A stretch of 64,000 bases of DNA from NCBI RefSeq assembly GCF_047324175.1, contig NZ_CP178732.1:3162001-3226000 (forward strand), read 5' to 3'. The notes beneath the pieces were generated by a model. The model saw nothing but the letters and a program-made list of their open reading frames with translations, did not search any database and was not told the DNA's origin. The position numbers and the translations under genes are program-made. This document shows, one piece after another, positions 16,388-23,889 of this stretch (positions are counted from its first letter, which is position 1; each line of letters begins with the position of its first letter). Source of the stretch: Acerihabitans sp015654925 (lineage in GTDB: Bacteria; Pseudomonadota; Gammaproteobacteria; Enterobacterales; Enterobacteriaceae).

Positions 16388-17995
16388 ATGAATCGTGGAA
16401 TGCGAAAACAAGTGGGGCGCCTCGCGCTGACGCTGCTGGCGCTGGCCGTCAGCGGCGCGGTATCGGCTAAAACGCTGGTATTTTGTTCCGAAGGGTCGCC
16501 GGAGAATTTTAACCCCCAGCTCTTTACCTCCGGCACCAGCGTGGATGCCAGCGCCGTGCCGGTGTATAACCGGCTGGTGGATTTTAAAACCGGCACCACC
16601 GAACTGGTGCCCAGCCTGGCGGCCAGTTGGGATATCAGCCCCGACGGCACGGTTTATACCTTCCATCTGCGCCAGGGGGTGAAATTCCAGAGTAATAAAT
16701 ACTTTACACCCACCCGGGATTTCAACGCCGATGACGTCATTTTTTCGTTTATGCGGCAAAAAGATCCCCAGCACCCCTATCACAATGTCTCCCACGGCAC
16801 CTATGCCAACTTCGACAGCCTGGAGTTTGGCACGCTGATTACCCATATCGATAAAGTGGACGACCACACCGTGCGCTTTACCCTGGCCCATGCCGAAGCG
16901 CCCTTCCTGGCCGATCTGGCCTGGTATTTCGCTTCGATACTGTCAAGCGAATACGCCGATGCCATGCTGAAGGCCGGTACGCCGGAGCGGGTGGATATGG
17001 AGCCGGTGGGCACCGGACCGTTCCAATTGACTCAATACCAGAAGGATTCGCGTATCTTATTCGGCGCGTTTCCCGCTTACTGGCAGGGCAAGGCCAAGCT
17101 GGACCGGCTGATCTTCGCCATCACGCCCGACGCGTCGGTGCGTTATGCCAAGCTGGAAAAAGGCGAATGCCAGGTTATGCCGTTCCCCAATCCGGCCGAT
17201 CTGCCCCGCATGCGGGCCAACCACGATATCGCCCTGATGCAAAAAGCCGGCCTGAATACCGGCTTCCTGGCCTTTAATACCCAAAAACCGCCGCTGGATA
17301 ACGTCAAGGTGCGCCAGGCCCTGACCATGGCCATCAACAAACCGGCGATTATCGACGCCATTTTCCAGGGGACCGGCACGGCGGCGAAAAATATTCTGCC
17401 GCCCGGCGTATGGAGCGCCAAAGCGGATTTGGCGGATTATGCCTTTGATCCCGATAAAGCCCGGGCGCTGCTCAAGGAAGCGGGCTTCCCCAACGGTTTA
17501 ACCATCGATTTATGGGCGATGCCGGTACAGCGTCCCTATAATCCCAATGCCCGGCGCATGGCGGAAATGATCCAGGCCGACTGGGCGGCGATTGGGGTGA
17601 AAGCCAATATCGTCACCTATGAATGGGGCGAATATTTAAAACGGGTCAGGAGCGGCGAGCACCAGGCGGCGCTGATGGGCTGGACCACCGCCACCGGCGA
17701 TCCGGATAATTTTTTCGGCCCGCTGTTCACCTGTACCTCGGCCAAAGGGGGCTCCAATTCGTCGCAATGGTGTTATGCCCCGTTTGATAAACTGATCCTG
17801 GAAGCCCGGGCCTCCGGCGATCGTGCCAAACGCGTGTCGCTCTACCAGCAGGCCCAGGAGATGATGCACGAACAGGCGCCGGCGGTAATGATTGCCCATT
17901 CGACCATTTTTGAACCGGTACGCAAAGAAGTGACCGGCTACGAAATCGATCCGTTCGGCAAGCATATTTTTTATCAGGTGGATCTGAAGCAATAG
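16388..17995 (+). CDS. DppA-like dipeptide/peptide-binding protein (paralogue outside a dpp operon)
   Basis: The product has 535 residues with a signal peptide ending VSGAVSA before KTLVFCSEGSPE. Many stretches follow E. coli DppA almost exactly, as I recall it (EGSPENFNPQLFTSG, LWAMPVQRPYNPNARRMAEM, TYEWGEYLKR). It should bind dipeptides or haem-like/peptide ligands in the periplasm. No permease or ATPase genes follow, so it must share another Dpp or Opp system. It lies 125 bp behind the amidohydrolase gene in the same direction and could feed the same cluster with an amide-linked substrate. That link is inference. Confidence 0.88.
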   Translation: MNRGMRKQVGRLALTLLALAVSGAVSAKTLVFCSEGSPENFNPQLFTSGTSVDASAVPVYNRLVDFKTGTTELVPSLAASWDISPDGTVYTFHLRQGVKFQSNKYFTPTRDFNADDVIFSFMRQKDPQHPYHNVSHGTYANFDSLEFGTLITHIDKVDDHTVRFTLAHAEAPFLADLAWYFASILSSEYADAMLKAGTPERVDMEPVGTGPFQLTQYQKDSRILFGAFPAYWQGKAKLDRLIFAITPDASVRYAKLEKGECQVMPFPNPADLPRMRANHDIALMQKAGLNTGFLAFNTQKPPLDNVKVRQALTMAINKPAIIDAIFQGTGTAAKNILPPGVWSAKADLADYAFDPDKARALLKEAGFPNGLTIDLWAMPVQRPYNPNARRMAEMIQADWAAIGVKANIVTYEWGEYLKRVRSGEHQAALMGWTTATGDPDNFFGPLFTCTSAKGGSNSSQWCYAPFDKLILEARASGDRAKRVSLYQQAQEMMHEQAPAVMIAHSTIFEPVRKEVTGYEIDPFGKHIFYQVDLKQ

Positions 17996-18169
17996 AAAAA
18001 CGGGAATGGCGGTTTAATGCAGGATTTTTCAACGGCGGCCTGCAATACGGGCCGCGCCCATTGCGGCATGGCGCTCAATGCCGCAACGTCGTCCCTGGCG
18101 GGGAGAGTCGGTTTTCCGCCCGCGGTTTCCATTATCGGCAGCGCGAAGCCTGCTGGAAAACATCGTCGA

Positions 18170-18193
18170 ACCGGCCGGGGAACCCCGGCCGGT
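18170..18193 (-). terminator. Strong GC hairpin downstream of sodC
   Basis: Two 11-base arms, ACCGGCCGGGG (18170-18180) and CCCCGGCCGGT (18183-18193), form a near-perfect palindrome 6 bp past the sodC stop. The T-run beyond it on the minus strand is poor. It separates two convergent genes and may serve both. Confidence 0.6.
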
Positions 18194-18199
18194 AGGGTA

Positions 18200-18724
18200 T
18201 TACTTGATGACCGCGCAGGCGACGCGGTCGCCGGCTCCGCCGATGGGCTGGCTTTGGTAATCATCGGCATTGGCATGAATAATCACCGTCGAACCGTCGC
18301 CGTCGAGCAGCGCCGGGCGCGAGCTGCCGGGGTTGACCGACACCAGGGTCGAATAGATTTCGGCGTTCGCCTTGCCGTCGGCGCCCGCATAGATGTTGGT
18401 CAAATCACCCTGATCGTTGGCATCGGAGTTTAACAAGCCATGTACCACCGGCATGGCGGTATGCACATGGCCGCCCGCTTCCTTGAACTTGTCTTTAACG
18501 TCGCAACTGCCCTTTTCATGGAAATGAACGGCATGCCATCCCTCGCGCAGGCCAGTGGCCTCCACGCGTAGAATCACCCCTTTGGCCGCTTCGGTCAGGG
18601 TAATTTTACCCGCTTCCTTGCCGTCGGTAGCCAGCAGGCTGCTGGTATGCACCACCGGCTGGGGCTGGGCCCACGCCATATTGGCGGTTAACGCCGCCGC
18701 TAAACAAAACACCATTCGCCGCAT
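18200..18724 (-). CDS. sodC: Periplasmic Cu/Zn superoxide dismutase with an altered zinc ligand
   Basis: The 174-residue product starts at ATG 18724 behind AGGAGT and has a signal peptide ending MAWA. Copper ligands His67, His69, His86 (bridging) and His150, the disulfide pair Cys74/Cys170 and the active-site Arg167 are all present. Of the zinc ligands, His95 and Asp107 are present. The third, normally the histidine three residues before that aspartate (H-x-G-D), is Asp104 (DQGD). An extra histidine, His88, lies beside the bridging one. The enzyme would dismutate periplasmic superoxide; zinc affinity may differ from the standard enzyme. Confidence 0.88.
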   Translation of the reverse strand: MRRMVFCLAAALTANMAWAQPQPVVHTSSLLATDGKEAGKITLTEAAKGVILRVEATGLREGWHAVHFHEKGSCDVKDKFKEAGGHVHTAMPVVHGLLNSDANDQGDLTNIYAGADGKANAEIYSTLVSVNPGSSRPALLDGDGSTVIIHANADDYQSQPIGGAGDRVACAVIK

Positions 18725-19075
18725 AAAAACTCCTGTCAGTCTACGCTGAAAAAAATATCGTCCTGTCATTGCACGCTTATCTGACCGCGGACCTCTCTTT
18801 ATACCGCATCAAGGCCGTCGTCCGTGGTGGTGCCGGAGCGATAAGAATGTGTTACTAAGCGTAGTCGGAGAAACGCCGATTGTCTTGCTTCTTCGCCAAA
18901 ATATCCCCGCGGCGATACCAAGTTTATCCGGGGTTGAACAACCAAGGGATAGAGTACAAATAATCGCCGCTGCGAAATGGCGCGACGGGAATAAAGCACG
19001 CGCATTTTATTAATTACTTTATTTTCTATTTTGGGGATATTTAGCGTCTATCCCGATAACCGGAGTATTTAAGGG
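18725..19075. other. Intergenic region between sodC and the OppA-like gene
   Basis: About 350 bases of divergent control region. The right half (19005-19060) is AT-rich and precedes CGGAG at 19061-19065, the likely ribosome-binding site of the plus-strand gene at 19076. No palindrome or recognised binding site stands out. Confidence 0.5.
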
Positions 19076-20713
19076 ATGAAATTAACCAATAAGCCATGTG
19101 GGAAATTAACGCTTATCACATTAAGCATCGGCATATTATTGCTGCCCGCTTGTTGCGCCGTGGCGGCGGTGGTTCCGCCCGGCACCCCGCTGGCGGACCG
19201 GCAGGAAATCGTGCGCAATAATAACAGCGAGCCGTCCTCGCTGGACCCGCATAAAGTGGAAAGCGACGTTGAAATGGCGATTATCAACGATTGCTTTGAC
19301 GGGCTGGTGAGTATCAACCGCAGGGGGGAAGTGGAACCGCGCCTGGCCGAACGCTGGGAAAACAAGGCGCCGGACCAGTGGATATTCCATCTGCGTCCCG
19401 GCCTGACCTGGTCGAACGGCAGGCCGCTGACCGCTCATGACGTGGTCTACAGCTGGCGGCGTTTAAGCGACCCTGATACCGCTTCGCCCTATGCCAGTTA
19501 TCTGGCCAGCATGAACGTGCTCAACGCGCAGGAAATTATCAGCGGCAAACAACCCGCGGAAGCGCTCGGGGTCAGGGCGTTGGACGATCGCACTCTGCAC
19601 ATTACCCTGAGCCGTCCGGTATCCTATTTTTTGCAAATGCTGCCCGTGCCGGTGCTGGTGCCGATCCCGCAAGAGACCGTTGAGCGATTCGATACGAAAT
19701 GGACCCAACCGCAAAATTTTGTCGGCAGCGGCGCCTTTAAAATAACGCAATGGGTGGTTAACGAAAAAATAGTGGCCGCCCGCAACCACCGTTATTGGGA
19801 TGATAATAAAACCGTGATTAATAAAGTGACCTATTTGCCCCTCGCCTCGGAAACCGCCGAAGTGAACCGTTATAAAGCGGGGGAAATCGATATTACCCGC
19901 AATGTACCGGAAACATTATTCAACGCGTTGCAAAAAGAGCTGGGCGATCAGGTGCGGGTTACCAAAACGCTGGAAACCTATTTTTATGAATTCAACACCA
20001 ACAAGCCGCCGTTTGACGATTACCGCGTGCGCCTGGCGCTGAATCTGGGCCTGGATAAGGAGATCATCGCCGGCAAAGTGATGGGCCAAGGCCAGACTCC
20101 CGCTTATGCCGTTTCCCCGGATAATATCGGCGGCATAACCTTTACCCCCGCCTATTATGCCGACTGGCCCGCCGAGCGGCGCACCGTCGAAGCCAGGCGG
20201 CTGCTGGCCGAAGCGGGCTTTACGCCGTCCAGGCCGTTGACTTTTACGCTGATGTACAATACTTCCGAATCCAATCAGCGCGTGGCCATCGCCGCCAGCT
20301 CAATGTGGAAAAAAAACCTGGGGGTGGACGCCAAACTCAATGCGCAGGAGTGGAAAACGCTGATGGACACCATGCATAGCGAGCGTTTCGATCTGATCCG
20401 GACGTCCTGGAAAGCGGATTATAACGAGCCTTCCAGCTACCTGAATAATTACCGTACCGGCGATAGTATTAATACCTCCAAATACAGCAGCGCGCAGTAT
20501 GACCGGGTGATGGAAAATGCGCTGGCCGCCGGCTCCGTCGAACAGGCGCGGCGCTATTATCAGCAGGCCGAGGATATCCTGGCCAAGGAAAGCCCCACCA
20601 TTCCGATATACCATAATGTCGGGGCCAGGCTGGTCAAGCCTTACGTCGGCGGCTATGCGCAAAACCGGCTGGGGTTTATCGATACCAAGGAATTATATAT
20701 CGTCAGGCATTAA
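19076..20713 (+). CDS. OppA/MppA-like oligopeptide-binding protein
   Basis: The product has 545 residues with an N-terminal hydrophobic signal (about residues 10-30). The mature part starts with the OppA/MppA landmark PSSLDPHKVES and contains the family segments WENKAPDQWIFHLRPGLTWS and NTNKPPFDDYRVRLALNLGLDK. It would bind oligopeptides or murein tripeptide in the periplasm. There are no opp permease genes nearby, so like MppA it probably uses another permease. CC at residues 26-27 (LLPACCAVA) could be a lipobox-like site, but a cleaved soluble form is as likely. Confidence 0.86.
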   Translation: MKLTNKPCGKLTLITLSIGILLLPACCAVAAVVPPGTPLADRQEIVRNNNSEPSSLDPHKVESDVEMAIINDCFDGLVSINRRGEVEPRLAERWENKAPDQWIFHLRPGLTWSNGRPLTAHDVVYSWRRLSDPDTASPYASYLASMNVLNAQEIISGKQPAEALGVRALDDRTLHITLSRPVSYFLQMLPVPVLVPIPQETVERFDTKWTQPQNFVGSGAFKITQWVVNEKIVAARNHRYWDDNKTVINKVTYLPLASETAEVNRYKAGEIDITRNVPETLFNALQKELGDQVRVTKTLETYFYEFNTNKPPFDDYRVRLALNLGLDKEIIAGKVMGQGQTPAYAVSPDNIGGITFTPAYYADWPAERRTVEARRLLAEAGFTPSRPLTFTLMYNTSESNQRVAIAASSMWKKNLGVDAKLNAQEWKTLMDTMHSERFDLIRTSWKADYNEPSSYLNNYRTGDSINTSKYSSAQYDRVMENALAAGSVEQARRYYQQAEDILAKESPTIPIYHNVGARLVKPYVGGYAQNRLGFIDTKELYIVRH

Positions 20714-20780
20714 TCCCTGGCTTACGGCGCTGCGCCCGCCCCTTGCACGGCCGGCGCACATTATCGGGAGCAATAAAAAA

Positions 20781-20804
20781 GGGATTACACTGGCGTGTAA
20801 TCCC
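20781..20804 (-). terminator. Rho-independent terminator of the DUF3309 gene
   Basis: GGGATTACAC (20781-20790), loop TGGC, GTGTAATCCC (20795-20804): a perfect 10-bp stem. On the minus strand it is followed by six Ts (20775-20780 on plus are A), 24 bp past the small gene's stop. Confidence 0.88.
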
Positions 20805-20828
20805 CCGGGTAAGAAATGGGTTGCGGCG

Positions 20829-20987
20829 TCAGATTCTGCCCAGCAGTACCAGGATCAGCAAAATAACTACCACTACACCAACTAATCCGCTCGGATAATA
20901 ACCCCAGCTACGACTGTGCGGCCAACTGGGAAAAACGCCGATCAGCAGTAAAATTAATACGATCAGAATAATTGTTCCGATGCCCAT
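20829..20987 (-). CDS. DUF3309 small hydrophobic protein (52 aa)
   Basis: This short gene starts at ATG 20987 behind AGGAG and stops at 20829. The product begins MGIGTIILIVLILLLIG, has a central WPHSRSWGYYPSG turn, and ends with VVVVILLILVLLGRI. This two-hydrophobic-segment pattern with the conserved WPHSRSWGY core is DUF3309. The proteins are small inner-membrane hairpins of unknown function, commonly found in proteobacteria. A promoter and a terminator flank the gene, so it is a monocistronic unit and clearly real despite its size. Confidence 0.9.
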   Translation of the reverse strand: MGIGTIILIVLILLLIGVFPSWPHSRSWGYYPSGLVGVVVVILLILVLLGRI

Positions 20988-21035
20988 GGAAAACTCCTAT
21001 GTTTATTTAAGGCTGATTACAGCACATACGCATTG

Positions 21036-21064
21036 TTCTAAGCAGAGTTTAAGTCTATTGACAA
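21036..21064 (-). promoter_or_regulatory. Promoter of the DUF3309 gene
   Basis: On the minus strand TTGTCA (21059-21064) and TTAGAA (21036-21041) are separated by 17 bp, about 50 bp upstream of the start codon. This is a good sigma-70-type spacing with a moderate -10. Confidence 0.5.
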
Positions 21065-21196
21065 ATATGAGCTCAGTTTGTCGTTAATTAATGATTAACG
21101 TAATGAGTATAGTCAGCAATTGCCTCCTGCCGCGGGTATTTTTTTTATACCTGTGCGTTCGGTCATTAATTCCGCATATCGGCGGCTATTCCAGCG

Positions 21197-23338
21197 TTAT
21201 CCGTCCAATTGCGCGGCTTGGATAGCCGTCAGCGCAATAGTATAAACAATATCGTCCACCAGCGCGCCGCGCGACAGATCGTTGACCGGTTTGCGCAGGC
21301 CTTGGAGCATCGGTCCGATGGACAGTAGCGCCGCGGAACGCTGCACCGCCTTGTAGGTGGTGTTGCCGGTGTTCAGATCGGGGAAAATAAACACCGTGGC
21401 CCGGCCGGCGACCGGCGAATCGGGCGCCTTGGTTTTCGCCACGTCGGCCATAATGGCGGCGTCGTATTGCAGCGGGCCGTCAATTTGCAGGTCCGGGCGT
21501 TTTGCCTGGGCCATCCGGGTGGCGGCGCGCACTTTGTCCACATCGCTGCCGGTGCCCGATGTTCCGGTGGAGTACGAGATCATCGCTACGCGCGGTTCGA
21601 TGCCGAAAGCCAGGGCCGAATCGGCGGATTGGATAGCGATTTCCGACAATTGGTCGGCGCTGGGGTCCGGATTGATGGCGCAATCGCCATAAACCAGCAC
21701 CTGCTCCGGCAGCAGCATAAAAAACACCGACGAGACCAGGGAGTTGCCCGGCGCCGGTTTGATTAATTGCAGCGCCGGGCGGATGGTATTGGCGGTGGTA
21801 TGCACCGCGCCGGAGACCAGGCCGTCCACATGCCCCATCTCCAGCATCAGGGTGCCGAGCACCACGTTATCCTCCAACTGCTGGCGGGCGATCAGCTCCG
21901 TCATGCCTTTATTGCCGCGCAGTTCCACCAGCCGGGCCACGTATTGATCCTGGTTGATCGCCGGGTCGATCAGCTCGACCCCATGGCCGAGGGTGACGCC
22001 CTGTGAAGCCGCCACGCGCCCGATCTCGTCCGGATTGCCAAGCAATACGCAATGCGCGATACCGCGTTCGGCGCAGATGGACGCCGCGCGGATGGTGCGC
22101 GGCTCGTCCCCTTCCGGCAGCACGATGCGCTTGCCCGCCCGGCGGGCCAGCTCGGTCAGTTGATAGCGAAAGGCGGGCGGCGACAGCCGGCGCGGACGAT
22201 CCTGGGCGGTCGCTAGCGAGGCGATCCAATCCGCGTCGATATAATTGGCCATATAATCCTGCAATTTTTCCACCCGCAAATGGTCATCCGCCGGCACTTC
22301 GAGATTGAAATTTTGCAGGTTAAGCGAGGTTTGCCAGGTATTGGTATTCACCATCAACACCGGCAGGCCGGTTTGGAATGCCCGCTGGCACAGCCGGTCG
22401 ATGGAAGGCGAGATGTCATAACCGCCGGTGAGGAGAATGGCGGCGATATCCACGCCGTTCATCGCCGCCAGGCTGGCGGCCACCAGCACCTCGGGGCGAT
22501 CCGCGCAGGTGACCAGCAGGGAGCCGGGACGGAAATGATCGACCATGCCGGTCAGGCCGCGGGCGCAAAAGGTGACGGATTTTACCCGCCGGGTTTCGAT
22601 ATCGCCGGCGTTGACGATGCGGGCGTTGAGATGCCGGGCCATATCGATGGCGCGGGTGGCAATCAGCTCGGGGCTCCAGGGGATACGGCCCAGAATGCGC
22701 AGCGGACAGTCGGCGAACAGCGGCAACTGAGCCGTTACCGCGCCGGTCTGCCGATCCTCGTCGAAAATATCCGACAGATCGGGGCGGGTACGGCCCTGCT
22801 CGTCCAACGGCGCATTAAGCTTGTTAATGATCACGCCGACGATACTGGCGTTTTTACTGCCGCCGAAACCGGACCGCGCCAGTTCCAGCCGCTCTTTCAA
22901 TTGCGCCGGCGAGCTGGTGCCCAAAGAGGTGACGAATACGATGTCGGCATTCAGGGCTTTGGCGATCTCGTAATTCAGGGCATTGGCAAACTGATGGCGG
23001 CGGGTCAGCATCAAGCCTTCGATCAGCACCACCTCCGCCCCGCGCAGGTTTTCGTGATAGCGCGCAACGATTTCTTCCATCAATGCGTCACGCTGGTTGG
23101 CGCCGAGCAGCGCTTCCACGTAGCTCATTTCCAGGGGCTGGGCGGTGGGAATACTGGTATTGGCGCGAATAATGGCGGTGGTTTGATCGGGCCGCGTGCT
23201 GCCGTCGCGCTGCTGGGCCACGGGTTTAAACACGCTCAGGCGCACCCCTTTGCGCTCCATCGCCCTGATCACGCCCAGGCTGACGCTGGTAAGGCCGACG
23301 CTAAGATCGGTGGGAATCAACATGATAGTCCGTGCCAC
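21197..23338 (-). CDS. pta: Phosphate acetyltransferase
   Basis: The 713-residue product matches the full length of enterobacterial Pta. It has an N-terminal DRTGG/BioD-like region (MLIPTDLSVGLTSVSLGVIR), and the C-terminal catalytic domain carries VLPEGDEPRTIRAA and YSTGTSGTGSDVDKV. It starts at GTG 23338. Pta interconverts acetyl-CoA and acetyl phosphate in the cytoplasm. In enterobacteria it normally lies directly downstream of ackA; here the upstream neighbour is a divergent PTS operon and no ackA is seen. With a citrate lyase operon in the window, acetate handling is relevant. The dislocation could mean a second pta elsewhere or a rearrangement. Confidence 0.95.
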   Translation of the reverse strand: MARTIMLIPTDLSVGLTSVSLGVIRAMERKGVRLSVFKPVAQQRDGSTRPDQTTAIIRANTSIPTAQPLEMSYVEALLGANQRDALMEEIVARYHENLRGAEVVLIEGLMLTRRHQFANALNYEIAKALNADIVFVTSLGTSSPAQLKERLELARSGFGGSKNASIVGVIINKLNAPLDEQGRTRPDLSDIFDEDRQTGAVTAQLPLFADCPLRILGRIPWSPELIATRAIDMARHLNARIVNAGDIETRRVKSVTFCARGLTGMVDHFRPGSLLVTCADRPEVLVAASLAAMNGVDIAAILLTGGYDISPSIDRLCQRAFQTGLPVLMVNTNTWQTSLNLQNFNLEVPADDHLRVEKLQDYMANYIDADWIASLATAQDRPRRLSPPAFRYQLTELARRAGKRIVLPEGDEPRTIRAASICAERGIAHCVLLGNPDEIGRVAASQGVTLGHGVELIDPAINQDQYVARLVELRGNKGMTELIARQQLEDNVVLGTLMLEMGHVDGLVSGAVHTTANTIRPALQLIKPAPGNSLVSSVFFMLLPEQVLVYGDCAINPDPSADQLSEIAIQSADSALAFGIEPRVAMISYSTGTSGTGSDVDKVRAATRMAQAKRPDLQIDGPLQYDAAIMADVAKTKAPDSPVAGRATVFIFPDLNTGNTTYKAVQRSAALLSIGPMLQGLRKPVNDLSRGALVDDIVYTIALTAIQAAQLDG

Positions 23339-23468
23339 GGTTAAACCTCGTTACGTCTGTGCAGAGCGGTATTTTCCCTTATTTTGTGTGAGTAATGTCG
23401 TGAAGTCACCGACACTTGTCGGCCATAACGGGAAAAAATGTCTTTTGCATGCCGGCCTACTGCGCATA

Positions 23469-23484
23469 ATTGACCGCTATCACA
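23469..23484. promoter_or_regulatory. CRP-binding site of the beta-glucoside PTS operon
   Basis: ATTGA-CCGCTA-TCACA matches the CRP consensus TGTGA-N6-TCACA at 8 of 10 positions, with a perfect right half. It is centred about 70 bp upstream of the predicted transcription start, a class I activation distance. Confidence 0.6.
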
Positions 23485-23487
23485 AAA

Positions 23488-23516
23488 CTGCAACCGGTTT
23501 CTGAAACCGGTTGCAG
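23488..23516. promoter_or_regulatory. AscG-type operator of the PTS operon
   Basis: CTGCAACCGGTTTC (23488-23501) and GAAACCGGTTGCAG (23503-23516) are exact inverted repeats around one base. Each half contains an AACCGGTT core; the whole resembles two abutting copies of the AscG operator TGAAACCGGTTTCA. It overlaps the -35 hexamer, so it should repress. The AscG-like regulator at 27242-28294 is the obvious ligand. Confidence 0.8.
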
Positions 23517-23539
23517 AAATGAATGCCATCGCGTATTAC
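23511..23539 (+). promoter_or_regulatory. Promoter of the beta-glucoside PTS operon
   Basis: TTGCAG (23511-23516), a 17-bp spacer and TATTAC (23534-23539). The -35 is inside the operator and the CRP site lies upstream at about -70. Confidence 0.55.
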
Positions 23540-23571
23540 TCTTGTAAACCCTGGCTATGAGGCTCTTATTA

Positions 23572-23880
23572 ATGCAAAAAATCTTATTGTGCTGCGCCGC
23601 CGGAATGTCCACCAGCATGGTGGTGAAAAAAATGCAAAAATCGGCGGATCTTAGAGGTCTGGAAGTGGAAATCAAGGCGGTGGGCCTGGAAGAATTCACC
23701 GCCGCATTACCTCATTTTGACTGCTGTCTGCTCGGCCCGCAAATTAAATATAAATTAAAAGATTTTAAGGCTATCGCCGATGAGCAGCATAAACCTATCG
23801 CGGTCATCAATAGCATGGATTACGGAATGATGAACGGCGATAAAATATTAGACGACACGCTGATACTGCTTAACAGCTAG
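23572..23880 (+). CDS. PTS lactose/cellobiose-family IIB component
   Basis: The product has 102 residues from ATG 23572, chosen because GAGG lies 9 bases upstream; an in-frame ATG at 23557 has none. It opens MQKILLCCAAGMSTSMVV, the phosphocysteine loop of IIB-Cel proteins, with Cys8 as the expected phosphorylated residue. It accepts phosphate from IIA and passes it to the sugar crossing IIC. First gene of the operon IIB-IIC-IIA-GH1. Confidence 0.92.
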   Translation: MQKILLCCAAGMSTSMVVKKMQKSADLRGLEVEIKAVGLEEFTAALPHFDCCLLGPQIKYKLKDFKAIADEQHKPIAVINSMDYGMMNGDKILDDTLILLNS

Positions 23881-23889
23881 GAGAGGATC

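Noticed and set aside
18799..19005. 68-codon minus-strand frame upstream of the OppA-like gene
   Set aside because: No recognisable motif, no good start signal, and it lies in a divergent promoter region.
21197..23338. Possible ackA remnant upstream of pta
   Set aside because: I examined 23339-23571 on both strands and saw no acetate kinase motif; the segment is a PTS promoter region.
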